From assembly GCF_900010755.1 (NCBI RefSeq), contig NZ_CZJT01000110.1:1-64000 (forward strand): 64,000 bases of DNA, in the 5' to 3' direction. The notes below the pieces were generated by a model, which searched no databases, had not been told where the DNA came from, and saw nothing but the letters and a program-made list of their open reading frames with translations. Below are positions 18,099 through 27,324 of the stretch, piece by piece. The stretch is from Paeniglutamicibacter antarcticus (GTDB taxonomy: Bacteria; Actinomycetota; Actinomycetes; Actinomycetales; Micrococcaceae). The position numbers were made by a program, and so were the translations under genes. Positions within the stretch are counted from its first letter, which is position 1, and each line of letters begins with the position of its first letter.

Positions 18099-18250
18099 GA
18101 ATCCAACCTACCGGTTCGGGATTCGAATTCGTTCATGTATTTCGCATCATGGGTGTTGGCGCTTGCTGCACCAAAGAATGCGGCCCCGGAAAATTCTTCC
18201 AAAGCCGCCTCCACTGCTTGCTACTTAATCGCATTGGCCACTTGCCACGC

Positions 18251-18613
18251 TTATTTGGCTGGCTGGTGCAGGAACTCGTGCGAGGCATCAACACTTGGCT
18301 TCATGGCCAAAACTGAGACCACGAGTGCCACGCCGCCTGCAATCCAGGCAGTCAGGGCCGGCACATTTGCGCCGGCAAAGTTTCCGAGCCAAGGCAGGAT
18401 AATGGCGATCCCCGCTGCCATAATTTGACCGATTTCAATGCCATAAAGATTTGGCCCGGCCAGATTGATAACACCGACAATCACCAGCAGGGCACCGGAG
18501 GTAATCATCATCGGCACGGAATTTCCGCGCCCCTCACTGAACGCCGGGGTCAGCGCCATGACCAGTCCGGCAACCACCACAGTCCAGTCTTCCCAACGCC
18601 GCCATTTACGCAT
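18251..18613 (-). CDS. SPW-repeat membrane protein
   Basis: A 120-residue protein with four hydrophobic segments arranged as two similar halves. The first half has WEDWTVVVAGLVMALTPAF and the second GIAIILPWLGNFAG, matching the loosely conserved SPW repeat of Actinobacterial membrane proteins (W.DW...G......PW). Function unknown. ATG 18613 was chosen (GAGGAG about 10 bases upstream); an in-frame TTG at 18619 is the alternative. A perfect inverted repeat lies 22 bases upstream. Confidence 0.75.
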   Translation of the reverse strand: MRKWRRWEDWTVVVAGLVMALTPAFSEGRGNSVPMMITSGALLVIVGVINLAGPNLYGIEIGQIMAAGIAIILPWLGNFAGANVPALTAWIAGGVALVVSVLAMKPSVDASHEFLHQPAK

Positions 18614-18634
18614 ATTCAATCAGCTCCTCAGACC

Positions 18635-18653
18635 ATTGGGGCAATACCCCAAT
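18635..18653. promoter_or_regulatory. Inverted repeat upstream of the SPW gene
   Basis: ATTGGGG and CCCCAAT are perfect arms around CAATA, a 19-base operator-like palindrome or small hairpin. The remaining bases of the 327-base gap (18614-18940) hold no credible gene; its right end carries the paaI promoter. Confidence 0.4.
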
Positions 18654-18877
18654 CTTGAGTTTCCTCCGTGTGCCGTGGCAGCAGGAAGGGTCTTTTGTCA
18701 TGTTCTGCCGGAGTATTGCAGCAGGTATCCGTGCGGCATGGGGCTTGTCCATCCGGATACCGCCATTTTCCCGGGAAACGAAGTAGGCGGCACCGGGTGA
18801 CGTGGACAAATTGATTCCCCTGGAAGTATTTTCGGGTGTGGCTGGCCGATACGTGACGTCATTTCGAAGCTCGCGTC

Positions 18878-18923
18878 TTGACTTATCTCACATTTCAGGA
18901 TTACCTAATGATCGTTCGGTAAA
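18878..18923 (+). promoter_or_regulatory. paaI-paaK promoter region with PaaR-type operator
   Basis: TTGACT (18878-18883) is a good -35; the -10 is unclear but should fall within 18901-18912. The element CCTAATGATCGTTCGGTAAA (18904-18923) is, in reverse, TTTACCGAACGATCATTAGG, matching the element at paaA. It lies between the promoter and the start of paaI at 18941. Confidence 0.65.
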
Positions 18924-18940
18924 TAACTGAAGGGACCTTC

Positions 18941-19381
18941 ATGAGCGACATTGACGTCGACGCGCCACTAACGCACCCCATCCTGAAGAACGACTATGCA
19001 GCCCAATGGATGGGCATTGAAGTAACGAAGGTCGCCGACGGACATGCGACGATCACCATGAAGCTTCGCCAGGAAATGCTCAATGGCTTTGGAATTGCCC
19101 ATGGAGGCATGATCTTCGCCTTCGCGGACACTGCATTCGCCCTGTCCTGTAATCCGCACACTGGATCCGATGACTCCATCACGGTTGCCGCGGGGGTTGA
19201 CATTAATTTCCTGAAGCCCGGCAACCCAGGGCGTCTGCTCACTGCCATTGCAAACCGCCGCCAGCAGTCCGGCCGCAGCGGCATCTACGACATCCAGGTC
19301 TTCCAGTCGGTTCCCGATGGAGAAGATGAGATCCTGGCCGAGTTCCGCGGGCGTTCGCGCACCATTCCCAAGCGCGCCTAG
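18941..19381 (+). CDS. paaI: Phenylacetyl-CoA-type thioesterase PaaI
   Basis: A 146-residue hotdog-fold thioesterase that hydrolyses aromatic acyl-CoA intermediates to recycle CoA when the pathway stalls. It shows the family core NGFGIAHGGMIFAFADTAFA (residues about 47-66) with the catalytic HGG and Asp, and later GVDINFLKPGNPGRL. GAAGGGAC precedes the ATG. It is first gene of paaI-paaK, behind a PaaR-type operator. Confidence 0.9.
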   Translation: MSDIDVDAPLTHPILKNDYAAQWMGIEVTKVADGHATITMKLRQEMLNGFGIAHGGMIFAFADTAFALSCNPHTGSDDSITVAAGVDINFLKPGNPGRLLTAIANRRQQSGRSGIYDIQVFQSVPDGEDEILAEFRGRSRTIPKRA

Positions 19382-19432
19382 TTTCTTCACCGGTCACACA
19401 AACACTCCCCACACCGCACGTTAGGCCACGAC

Positions 19433-20752
19433 ATGACCCACCCCTCCACCAGGATCGAACTTCCAAATCCGTTGGATCCGGAAGAAACCATGAGCCGCGA
19501 CCAGATCGAATCGATCCAGCTCACGCGCCTTCAGGACACTTTGGCCTACGCCTATGACCGAGTGCCGCTGTACAAGGAAAAATATGATGCCGCAGGCGTC
19601 CACCCGACGGACCTGAAAGAACTTTCAGATCTTTCCAAGTTCCCCTTCACTGAGAAGGAAGACCTGCGCAAGACCTACCCGTTCGGCATGTTCGCAGTCC
19701 CGCAGCACGAGGTTGCCCGCATCCACGCATCCTCCGGCACCACCGGCCGCGCCACCGTCGTGGGATACACCCAGACCGACCTTGACGACTGGGCCAAGCT
19801 TGGCGCCCGCTGCCTGCGTCTCTCCGGTGTCAAGCCGGGATGGAAAGTCCACAACGCCTACGGCTACGGGCTGTTCACCGGCGGTCTCGGGGCACACGCT
19901 GCCGCGGAGCGCCTGGGCACCACGGTGATTCCGATGTCCGGCGGACAGACTGAAAAACAGATCACCCTGATCCAGGATTTCCAGCCGGATGCAATTCTCT
20001 GCACCCCGACCTACCTGCTGACCATTGGCGATGCCATGCAGCGCCAGGGCATCGACCCGCGCAAGACCTCGCTGAAGACCGCAGTCCTGGGTGCCGAACC
20101 ATGGACCGAGGAAATGCGCCACGAGCTCGAGGTCATGTTCGACATCGATGCCTGTGACATTTATGGCCTGTCCGAAGTCATGGGCCCTGGCGTTGCCGGC
20201 GAGTCCAGCGAAACCAAGGACGGATGCCATATCTGGGAGGACCACTTCCGCCCGGAGATCATTGACGCCTTCGACGAGACCAAGACCTTGTCCGATGGCG
20301 AACACGGCGAATTGGTCTTCACCGCATTGACCAAGCAGGCACTGCCGATCATTCGCTACCGTACCCACGACTTGTCCAGGCTGCTACCGGGCACCGCGCG
20401 CGAGGGCCACCGTCGCATGGGCAGGATCACCGGCCGCAGCGATGACATGATCATCCTGCGCGGTGTGAACTTGTTCCCGTCCCAGATTGAAGAGCTGGCG
20501 CTGAAGGTCCCGGGACTTTCACCGCACTTCCAGCTGGAGATCACCCGTCCGGGCCGCATGGACCAACTGGCAGTGCGCATCGAACGCCGCGAGGATTGCA
20601 CCAGCGACCGTGCCACGGTCGCTGCCGGTGAACTCGCCAAGCTCATCAAGATCCACGTGGGTTCATCCTGTGAGATCGATGTTGTCGATCCGGGAACCCT
20701 TGCCCGTTCCTCGGGCAAGCTGCGCCGTATCTACGACATGCGCAACAAGTAA
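19433..20752 (+). CDS. paaK: Phenylacetate-CoA ligase
   Basis: The first pathway step: ATP-dependent activation of phenylacetate to phenylacetyl-CoA. The 439-residue AMP-forming ligase has the P-loop-like SSGTTGRATVVGYT (about residue 100), YGLSEVMGPGV, the ribose-binding TGRSDDMIILRGVN and a short C-terminal lid domain, as in PaaK. It starts 51 bases after paaI; a weak TTAGG precedes the ATG. A GC hairpin follows the stop. Confidence 0.95.
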   Translation: MTHPSTRIELPNPLDPEETMSRDQIESIQLTRLQDTLAYAYDRVPLYKEKYDAAGVHPTDLKELSDLSKFPFTEKEDLRKTYPFGMFAVPQHEVARIHASSGTTGRATVVGYTQTDLDDWAKLGARCLRLSGVKPGWKVHNAYGYGLFTGGLGAHAAAERLGTTVIPMSGGQTEKQITLIQDFQPDAILCTPTYLLTIGDAMQRQGIDPRKTSLKTAVLGAEPWTEEMRHELEVMFDIDACDIYGLSEVMGPGVAGESSETKDGCHIWEDHFRPEIIDAFDETKTLSDGEHGELVFTALTKQALPIIRYRTHDLSRLLPGTAREGHRRMGRITGRSDDMIILRGVNLFPSQIEELALKVPGLSPHFQLEITRPGRMDQLAVRIERREDCTSDRATVAAGELAKLIKIHVGSSCEIDVVDPGTLARSSGKLRRIYDMRNK

Positions 20753-20771
20753 CAAATTCGGCTGCGGTGTG

Positions 20772-20801
20772 GGGGCGGGAATCCGAAAAGGTTCCCGCCC
20801 C
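20772..20801 (+). terminator. Hairpin after paaK
   Basis: Perfect arms GGGGCGGGAA (20772-20781) and TTCCCGCCCC (20792-20801). No T-run follows, so read-through into the tetR gene is possible. Confidence 0.5.
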
Positions 20802-20855
20802 AACACGTTTCACCGGGCACCGAGCGTTTATCACTTCATGGAAGAATGGCTGATC

Positions 20856-21473
20856 ATGACCACCAGCGATACCAAGCCCTCCGCCAGCAAGCGAGGACGT
20901 CCAGGATACGATCAGGAATCGGTGCTTTCCATTGCCGTGGAAGTCTTCAACAAACACGGCTACGACGCAACTTCCATGGGCAAGCTCGCCGAAAACCTTG
21001 GCATCAGCAAGTCCGCGATCTACCACCACGTTCCTTCCAAGGGCGACCTCCTGCGTTTGGCCCTGGACGAAGCACTGGTGCCGCTGGAAGCCATTGCCCT
21101 TGATGAACGTGCAACGGTCGGCACAGCCGAGGAACGCCTCAAGTTCTTCCTCCGCTCCACCATCCAGGTACTGGTCAAACGCCAAAAGTACGTCACCCTG
21201 TTGCTGCGACTACGTGGCAATACTGAGATTGAGCGCGACGCGGTCGACCGCCGTCGCGCCGTGGACCGCAAGGTCTCCGATCTGGTGATTGAGGCCCAGC
21301 AGGAGGGCACCCTGCGCAGCGACATCGACCCGCGCACCACCACACGGTTGCTCTTCGGCACCATCAACTCGTTGGTCGAGTGGTTCCGCGAAGACGGCAA
21401 CGTCACCGCTGAACAGGTCGAGGAGCATGCGATCACCATGATGTTTGAGGGTTTGCACCAGAGCGGCCAATAA
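20856..21473 (+). CDS. paaR: TetR-family regulator, probable phenylacetate repressor PaaR
   Basis: A 205-residue TetR protein. The N-terminal HTH (about 20-65) reads VFNKHGYDATSMGKLAENLG then ISKSAIYHHVPSKGDLL. The C-terminal ligand domain is of the TetR_C type seen in PaaR, which binds phenylacetyl-CoA. The gene directly follows paaK. Four copies of a common element in front of paa genes in this window are its probable binding sites. The start is either ATG 20856 or ATG 20838. The regulator assignment is by context. Confidence 0.8.
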   Translation: MTTSDTKPSASKRGRPGYDQESVLSIAVEVFNKHGYDATSMGKLAENLGISKSAIYHHVPSKGDLLRLALDEALVPLEAIALDERATVGTAEERLKFFLRSTIQVLVKRQKYVTLLLRLRGNTEIERDAVDRRRAVDRKVSDLVIEAQQEGTLRSDIDPRTTTRLLFGTINSLVEWFREDGNVTAEQVEEHAITMMFEGLHQSGQ

Positions 21474-21541
21474 CTGCCGGTTGGCAATTTCGCGCTACGA
21501 TCAGTAGTTGAGGCTCTCGCACCGTCTCACTCCCATACTTT

Positions 21542-22264
21542 GTGAATAGGCAGTATTTTTTCGTGGACGAACTTTTCTACAACCTTTTCTCCCAGGCGCC
21601 GGGCACCGATTCCGGCACCCAGGTATCGCTCTTCGTGCTGGGCTCACTGCTGAGCTGCATCGCCATGGTGTTACTGGCCCGCCGCAACGACCTCGGATGG
21701 TGGGCGCAAATCCTGGCTATTTTCGCCGGGCCGGCAGTTGTTGCCTTCCAGTTTGAAGCCTCAATGCTCATCTTCGCGGTTCCTGCCTTGTTGGCAGCTG
21801 CCTTTGGGCTGTGGCGATTCTCCAAATTCGAGATCTCTGGCCGCTTCCACCGCAAGGTGGTCCGCCGTGAATTTTCGACCAAGTCATTGCTGGTTGGCGT
21901 GGCGTTGTTGGCTCTCTTCAGCGCACTTCGCATGGGCCCGATGCTCACCACCGGCTTCATCTTCACCAACGGCAATAACGGCTTGATCATTTCGTTGGTT
22001 GCCGAAGCCGGGCTTGTGGTGGCCCTGATCGGGATTGCCTGCGGTTACCGGTGGGCATGGCTTGCAGCCAGCATCAGCAGCATTGCATACATTGCAGTGC
22101 TCTTTGGCAGCAACCCAGCATTTGCTCTCTTGGGTGTCACGGTCTTCCAGCTACTCACGAGCCTCTACGGCTGGTTCTTCTGGCGAGATCTTCCCACCGC
22201 CGCGTCGATTTCCGCCTATGCGGATGCAGATTCGCAGTACCCGCCAAGCCCCTACGCGGCGTAA
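21542..22264 (+). CDS. PnuC-like polytopic membrane protein
   Basis: A 240-residue protein with about seven hydrophobic segments. The arrangement, and the C-terminal TVFQLLTSLYGWFFWRDL, recall PnuC nicotinamide riboside transporters, which end with a YGW...W motif. Other PnuC signature residues were not confirmed, so the substrate is open. The start is GTG 21542 or possibly GTG 21563; neither has a strong ribosome site. No operon partner. A strong hairpin terminates it. Confidence 0.55.
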   Translation: MNRQYFFVDELFYNLFSQAPGTDSGTQVSLFVLGSLLSCIAMVLLARRNDLGWWAQILAIFAGPAVVAFQFEASMLIFAVPALLAAAFGLWRFSKFEISGRFHRKVVRREFSTKSLLVGVALLALFSALRMGPMLTTGFIFTNGNNGLIISLVAEAGLVVALIGIACGYRWAWLAASISSIAYIAVLFGSNPAFALLGVTVFQLLTSLYGWFFWRDLPTAASISAYADADSQYPPSPYAA

Positions 22265-22291
22265 GCACACAAGCGCACAGCACCAAGAATT

Positions 22292-22335
22292 GCCCGAAGG
22301 CCTGGAACATCAAACGATGTTCCAGGCCTTCGGGC
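22292..22335. terminator. Bidirectional hairpin terminator
   Basis: Perfect 20-base arms 22292-22311 and 22316-22335 with an AAAC loop, followed by TTT, between convergent genes. Confidence 0.75.
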
Positions 22336-22366
22336 TTTCCCGGCGGTGCCAGCGCTGCGGCTCCCC

Positions 22367-22948
22367 TTACGTTTTCAAGCGCAACGGTGTGAGCAACGGA
22401 GCGGGATCAGCACGCAAACGTGAGTAGGTTTGCACATCGAAGCGCACTGGCTGGCCAGCTTCATCCAGGTACCGTAGCTTGGCCCGTTCGATACCCTCCG
22501 GAACGAATCCGGCCTTCACCGCGACCCGGCCGGACCCCGGGTTGTTGACCCGGTGAGCGAGCTCCAGGCGAAAGAGCTCCAATTCCTGGAAACAATAATC
22601 TGCCAGTCCTGCAGTTGCCGCCGAGGCAAGGCCGCCGCCGCGGGCATCCGGCGATACCCAATACGACACCCAGGCCGTTTCATGACGGCGGTCGATCGCA
22701 GTGGCCATCACGTTGCCCACTGCCCTCCCGTTCACATCGATAGCCAAGGCAATACCGCTCCGCGGTTCCCGCTCCAGCCATGGTGCCACCCAGCGCCGTG
22801 CGGCCTCGACGCCGTTGATGGGTTCCCCGGCCTGGCCGGCCATGTCGTCGGTGTCGAAGGCCTGAAGGATCGAGGCTATATCCGCTGTCGAATCAGTCCA
22901 CGGTCGCAGGGTTGCCGTCTCTGTGCGTTTTGGTGGTTGTTGGTTCAC
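22367..22948 (-). CDS. RimJ/RimL-type GNAT acetyltransferase
   Basis: A 193-residue GNAT protein. The acetyl-CoA loop is VSPDARGGGLASAAT (about residues 101-115), and the C-terminal NPGSGRVAVKAGFVPEGI block is typical of RimJ/RimL-like enzymes acting on protein N-termini or small amines. Its start overlaps the stop of the large ABC permease (ATGA), making it the last gene of the PadR-ABC operon. It may modify the exported compound or protect the host from it (inference from context only). Confidence 0.8.
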   Translation of the reverse strand: MNQQPPKRTETATLRPWTDSTADIASILQAFDTDDMAGQAGEPINGVEAARRWVAPWLEREPRSGIALAIDVNGRAVGNVMATAIDRRHETAWVSYWVSPDARGGGLASAATAGLADYCFQELELFRLELAHRVNNPGSGRVAVKAGFVPEGIERAKLRYLDEAGQPVRFDVQTYSRLRADPAPLLTPLRLKT

Positions 22949-25900
22949 GCACCAACCCTAACCGCAGAGACCCTGCGTGGAACCATGAGCCAGCCAATGA
23001 GTCCGGCCAAGGGCGGAAGGGCCAACAACAACCACAGTGGCTTGGCCAGTGACGTGTCAACAGTCCCGAACATGGTGGCCATCATCAACAGCATGGGAAT
23101 GGCTCCCAGCAAGACACCGAACCCGGTACCCAGGAGCGCGGTAAAGCCCGCCTGAATGCCACTTAACTTGCGTCGGGTGGCAGTGGTGGCACCGATTCCA
23201 GTGATCGTTCGTGCATCATCACGACCATCTGCAAGGGCCAGGCCGGTAGTGATACCGGTGGTGGTCAGCACCAACAGTCCCGCGGCGATCATGAGCAACA
23301 GCGGCAGCTTCGCCATCAGGCGGTCGGTCCTGGTCTGCAGGTCCGCAGGCACGAAGAAGGCACCATGTTGTGCCACCGCGGTGCCCAGTTCGTCGGCCTC
23401 CTGCGAGGTCAGCGGCTTCTCCACTTTAGCCATCAGGGTCTCCCCGCCCAAGATGGCACCGGTTCCGCGCAGCGCGTTGCCCGGCATAATGATGCGCGGG
23501 GTTTTCGCGTCCAGCGCCTTGATCTCGATGGCTTCCAGTTCGGTGACGTTGGTGATCGGGTGCAAGGTGAGGTTGCCGTGTCTACCGAAGCTCATGCCGG
23601 TCTCATCCAGGTTCGTGAGGTTGCTGAGGTACTCGGTGTCGGTCATGGCGATTCTCAAGACACCGCCACTGCTGACATATTCGGGGGCGGCAACGATGAC
23701 TTTGCTCTCGTCGAAGGCTTTGCCGATCGCCGTGGTCATTGAATCGCCGAGCAGAAGCTCCAGTCCTTTCCTGTCAGTGACCACAGGCTGGAAGTCGCCG
23801 GCGAGCGGGGACCCAGCCGCCCCGTTCTCGATGTTGCAGTATCGCGCGGTGAACCTGTCGGCCTGGCCCAGCACTTCATCCACGTTGTCGGCCCAGCGCT
23901 GCATTTGTTGGTAATCCGGTTGATCGGAGCTGAGCAGTTCACCTATGCCGAAGCGGCATTTGCTGCCAGGAGCCAATAACATGTTGTATTCGTTGTAGCT
24001 GACCCCTTCGGTGTCGTGCTGGTGCTTTCCGGCATATGGCGACTGCGTGACTGCTTGCTGGGTGGGCACGTGGCCCAGGCGCGTGAGTTCGGCAAGCACC
24101 GCTTGTTGGCGTTCCTTGCTCGGTTTGGCACCTCCGGTTTCCTGGTTTCCCATGGAAATAGCCAAGGTCCTGGCGGAATCCTCGCTGGTCCTCGGGCCGT
24201 CCGCGGCAATGCCCACTCCCACGGCGAGCGTGATGGCAGTACTCAGGGCAACACCGGCAATGACCGAGGTAACTACCGGAATATTGCGTGCAGCGTTCCT
24301 GTGAACGTCGCGGATGGCAAGCCGGCCGGCCAGCGGGAGCCTATGCCCGATTTTGCCGGCCAGTCCAAGAACGCTGCCGATGGTCATGATCAGGCCAATC
24401 GTGCACAGAAGCATGCCCACGATGAATCCGTTTTGGATCATCGAACTGCGTTCTTGCAGCATGTCAATGGTTCTCGCCGTCAGCCCCAGATACAGTGCGA
24501 TTCCCCACGCAACCGCTGCCATCCCCATGAATGCATATCCAATGATTGGTTTCTTGGTGCCGGCGGGGCTGGGCCCGGCGGCACCACGCAGTGCATGCAG
24601 GGCGCTGTGTTTCGCGGACACCCACGACGGCACCAAGGAGGCTGCCACCGCACAGCCCAGCGCCACGAACATCAGCGGCGCAATGGTTGCCCAGGGAACG
24701 TGCCAGCCGGGGAACCCCACGGCAAAATTGTTGCCCCAGAGTACCGTCAGCCATGCCAGCAGCAGCCCCATGCTGGTGCCCAGCAAGACCCCGGCGAGGC
24801 CCAGATAGAGCCCGGTGTAGCCGGCGATCATCCGCAAGGTTCCCGGGTTGGCACCATTGGATGCCAGCAATGAGAGAACGCGTTTTTGCTTCTTGGCGCC
24901 CACGGCAAATGCAGCACCCGCAAGCATCCCCACTTCCAGGAAAACCAGGAATGCCACGATGACAATCATCAGGTGTATGGCAATCGTTGGATCTTCATTA
25001 ACACGCGTGCCGACGCTGGAACTTGTTACCTCGGGCGGCGGATCCAGCAGGAACCCGCGGTGGATGCTGGCTATGCCCTGGGCGTTGTAGCCGGCCTGTT
25101 GCTCAACGGTCAGCCCCATCTTTTCGACAAAGAATGAGACTTCATGGGGGGCCAATTTCTGTGCAACCGCGTTCCCCGACCCGAGGAACATCCCGTGATT
25201 TTGCCGTCCGGACAGCCCGAGGCTTGAAACCGTCAGGTTTCCCGAATCCGCATAAACGGACCGGTCCCTGACGATGCCGGCAACCCTCAGGGCGTTGCCC
25301 TCGATCTGCACGATTCCGCCCACAGAAATGTCCAGTGCCTTGGCCAGGTCCGGAGTGAGCTGCAGGCCATCCAGCGAACCCCAGGCGCCCTCGAGAAGTT
25401 CGAAACGGCCGGCAAACCGCGGGTCTGAAATCTGCCCGATGGTGACCGGAACCTCGAGCTTCAGGCCTTCGCCCTGCAGCTGGGTCTGCGACGAGGTCAG
25501 CATGACGCTGGAAGCGTCTTGCGGAATCGCCGCTTCCAGGGTGGCCCGGCTTGCTGAACCCGTCCGGGCCTGGCTGTCATCCCCGCTGGCTGTGTGTTGC
25601 CCGGGCTCGGTGGGCAATGACGCAGTCACGTGATTGGGGTCGTTGGTGAACCAGACGTAGTAGTCATTTGGATGCTGCACCGCTCCCACGGCAAAATCAT
25701 GGGACACCAACCGCGTTTCGAACTGTCCCAGGCGCATGGTTGCGTCATCGCCCCGAGTGGGTTGGCCGCTTTGCAGCACGACCATGACCGCGCTGAGAAC
25801 CATCAGCGGGAAGGCAACCAGGGCAAGGATCAGCGCTGACCTGGACCTGTGGGCCAGGATGTCGCGCAAGGCCAGGCGCCTGGGCAACGCACCCGATGGC

Positions 25901-25950
25901 TTCGTTGCCCGCTGGGCCTTCGGATGTGGCTTGTTGCTGCGCAGACTCAT
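22945..25950 (-). CDS. Large FtsX-type ABC transporter permease
   Basis: A 1001-residue membrane protein with ten or so helices and two FtsX/MacB-like domains (about 330-450 and 870-995). Large extracytoplasmic regions lie at about 60-310 and 600-860. This two-FtsX layout is found in BceB/SalY-like exporters and lipoprotein-release systems of Actinobacteria. It overlaps the ATPase gene (ATGA) and the GNAT gene (ATGA). Probable role: export or extraction of a peptide or lipid substrate, driven by the neighbouring ATPase; substrate unknown. Confidence 0.88.
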   Translation of the reverse strand: MSLRSNKPHPKAQRATKPSGALPRRLALRDILAHRSRSALILALVAFPLMVLSAVMVVLQSGQPTRGDDATMRLGQFETRLVSHDFAVGAVQHPNDYYVWFTNDPNHVTASLPTEPGQHTASGDDSQARTGSASRATLEAAIPQDASSVMLTSSQTQLQGEGLKLEVPVTIGQISDPRFAGRFELLEGAWGSLDGLQLTPDLAKALDISVGGIVQIEGNALRVAGIVRDRSVYADSGNLTVSSLGLSGRQNHGMFLGSGNAVAQKLAPHEVSFFVEKMGLTVEQQAGYNAQGIASIHRGFLLDPPPEVTSSSVGTRVNEDPTIAIHLMIVIVAFLVFLEVGMLAGAAFAVGAKKQKRVLSLLASNGANPGTLRMIAGYTGLYLGLAGVLLGTSMGLLLAWLTVLWGNNFAVGFPGWHVPWATIAPLMFVALGCAVAASLVPSWVSAKHSALHALRGAAGPSPAGTKKPIIGYAFMGMAAVAWGIALYLGLTARTIDMLQERSSMIQNGFIVGMLLCTIGLIMTIGSVLGLAGKIGHRLPLAGRLAIRDVHRNAARNIPVVTSVIAGVALSTAITLAVGVGIAADGPRTSEDSARTLAISMGNQETGGAKPSKERQQAVLAELTRLGHVPTQQAVTQSPYAGKHQHDTEGVSYNEYNMLLAPGSKCRFGIGELLSSDQPDYQQMQRWADNVDEVLGQADRFTARYCNIENGAAGSPLAGDFQPVVTDRKGLELLLGDSMTTAIGKAFDESKVIVAAPEYVSSGGVLRIAMTDTEYLSNLTNLDETGMSFGRHGNLTLHPITNVTELEAIEIKALDAKTPRIIMPGNALRGTGAILGGETLMAKVEKPLTSQEADELGTAVAQHGAFFVPADLQTRTDRLMAKLPLLLMIAAGLLVLTTTGITTGLALADGRDDARTITGIGATTATRRKLSGIQAGFTALLGTGFGVLLGAIPMLLMMATMFGTVDTSLAKPLWLLLALPPLAGLIGWLMVPRRVSAVRVGA

Positions 25951-26678
25951 CGCGCCGCCAACAGGGATGCGGGGTCACTCTGCAATGCCGTCTGGTCAAC
26001 GATGCGGCCATCCTTCAGGAACACGACGCGGTCAGCCCAGCCGGCATGGCGTGGTTCATGGGTCACCATGACCACCGCCGCACCTGCATCGGCCCGTTCG
26101 CGCAAGACCTCAAGCACGCCGTTGCCGGTCACCGAGTCCAGTGCACCCGTCGGCTCATCGGCCAAGATCAGCCGGCGTTCGCCAATGATGGCACGGGCTA
26201 TGGCCACGCGTTGTTGCTGACCACCGGAGAGTTGGTCCATGAAACGGTTGGCCAGGTGTTCGATCCCCACCTGGCGCAGGGCGTTTTTGGCCACACGGTG
26301 GGCCTTGGCCGGCTTCCAGCCGTCGAGCTCCAGGGGCAGCGCCGCGTTTTCGACCGCCGTCAACGTCGGGATCAGGTTGAAGTCCTGGAACACGTACCCC
26401 ACCGCGCGACGCCGCAGCCTGGCAAGTTCGTTGGTGTTCAGTTTGCCCAGTGGCGTGTCCTGGACATAAACCTCACCGCTGCTTGCCGTGTCCAACCCTC
26501 CGGCCAGGGCCAGCAACGATGATTTTCCCGAACCCGATGGTCCCATGACAGCCACGAATTCGCCTTCGTCGACGCTGAAGGAAACGTCGCGAAGTGCGGC
26601 CACCGAGGTAGCCCCCTCGCCGTAGGTCTTGGTGACGGCGTCGAGTTCCAGTAGTTGCCGTTTGTTGGTGTTGATCAT
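25947..26678 (-). CDS. ABC transporter ATPase (MacB/LolD/BceA type)
   Basis: A 243-residue ATPase powering the FtsX-type permease. It shows Walker [11 protein letters not shown]-loop VFQDFNLIPTL, signature LSGGQQQR, Walker B LILADEPTGALD and the H-loop TH, all typical of the LolD/BceA class. Start ATG 26678 overlaps the PadR stop (ATGA); the longer open frame upstream (to 26840) is in the padR gene and was rejected. Confidence 0.92.
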   Translation of the reverse strand: MINTNKRQLLELDAVTKTYGEGATSVAALRDVSFSVDEGEFVAVMGPSGSGKSSLLALAGGLDTASSGEVYVQDTPLGKLNTNELARLRRRAVGYVFQDFNLIPTLTAVENAALPLELDGWKPAKAHRVAKNALRQVGIEHLANRFMDQLSGGQQQRVAIARAIIGERRLILADEPTGALDSVTGNGVLEVLRERADAGAAVVMVTHEPRHAGWADRVVFLKDGRIVDQTALQSDPASLLAAR

Positions 26679-27271
26679 GAGGAAGCCTTGGTCTGCGTCG
26701 TCTTGGTGGCGAGTGCCGCGGTGCCGGCGGCCATGGCCGGATCCGGCTTGGCCATGGATGACATTTTCGCCTCGCAGTGATCGAGCCATTTGAGTTCGGC
26801 TTCTGCCGAGTAGATCAGCGACTCGAGCACCAGGCGCCACGAGAGGTCTTCTGCCTTGTTGGCGCGGTCTGCTTCCCGTCTGGCGCGGACGTAGCCCTGC
26901 ATGGTTTGGATCGTTGAGATTCGTTGGGTCTGCACCACCGCGTCCACGTCAACGCCCGGTGTGCTCAAAGCGAGCGCAAGTTTGATGGCCAGTTCGTTGC
27001 GTGGCGGGGTACTTGGTGCCACCGGGGTGGCGAACCAGCCAACCACTTCGATGCGGCCGGCCTCGGTGATTTCGTAGTAACGGTGCCCCTGGTCATCGGT
27101 TCCGCGGTCCGCCACCAGGCCGTCGCGTTCGAGCCGGTCCAAGGTGGTGTAGACCTGGCCTATGTTCAGTGGCCAAGTGCTCCCTGTGGAACGTTCGAAC
27201 TCCTCACGGAGCTCAAACCCATATCGCTGCCGTTGCTGCAACATGACCAAGAGCGAATGCTTAATCGACAT
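26675..27271 (-). CDS. PadR-family regulator of the ABC operon
   Basis: A 198-residue PadR protein with a C-terminal Vir-like dimerisation domain. The DNA-binding part includes SLLVMLQQRQRYGFELREEF, NIGQVYTTLDRLERDGLV and HRYYEITEAGR; the rest is helical with an Ala/Thr-rich tail. ATG 27271 was chosen because the fold begins there; an upstream in-frame ATG at 27328 lies within the operator region. First gene of a four-gene operon joined throughout by 4-base overlaps. Two identical-pattern operator repeats stand directly upstream, so it probably represses its own operon until the substrate is sensed. Confidence 0.88.
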   Translation of the reverse strand: MSIKHSLLVMLQQRQRYGFELREEFERSTGSTWPLNIGQVYTTLDRLERDGLVADRGTDDQGHRYYEITEAGRIEVVGWFATPVAPSTPPRNELAIKLALALSTPGVDVDAVVQTQRISTIQTMQGYVRARREADRANKAEDLSWRLVLESLIYSAEAELKWLDHCEAKMSSMAKPDPAMAAGTAALATKTTQTKASS

Positions 27272-27280
27272 CAGTACTCC

Positions 27281-27324
27281 TACATACTCAGTATTCTCTT
27301 GCGCCAAGCATACATACTCGGTAT
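27281..27324 (-). promoter_or_regulatory. Two PadR operator repeats 30 bases apart
   Basis: TACATACTCAGTAT (27281-27294) and TACATACTCGGTAT (27311-27324) are direct repeats differing at one base. Each contains a short palindrome (ATACTcAGTAT). The 30-base spacing, near three helical turns, places two dimers on the same DNA face just upstream of padR. Confidence 0.65.
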
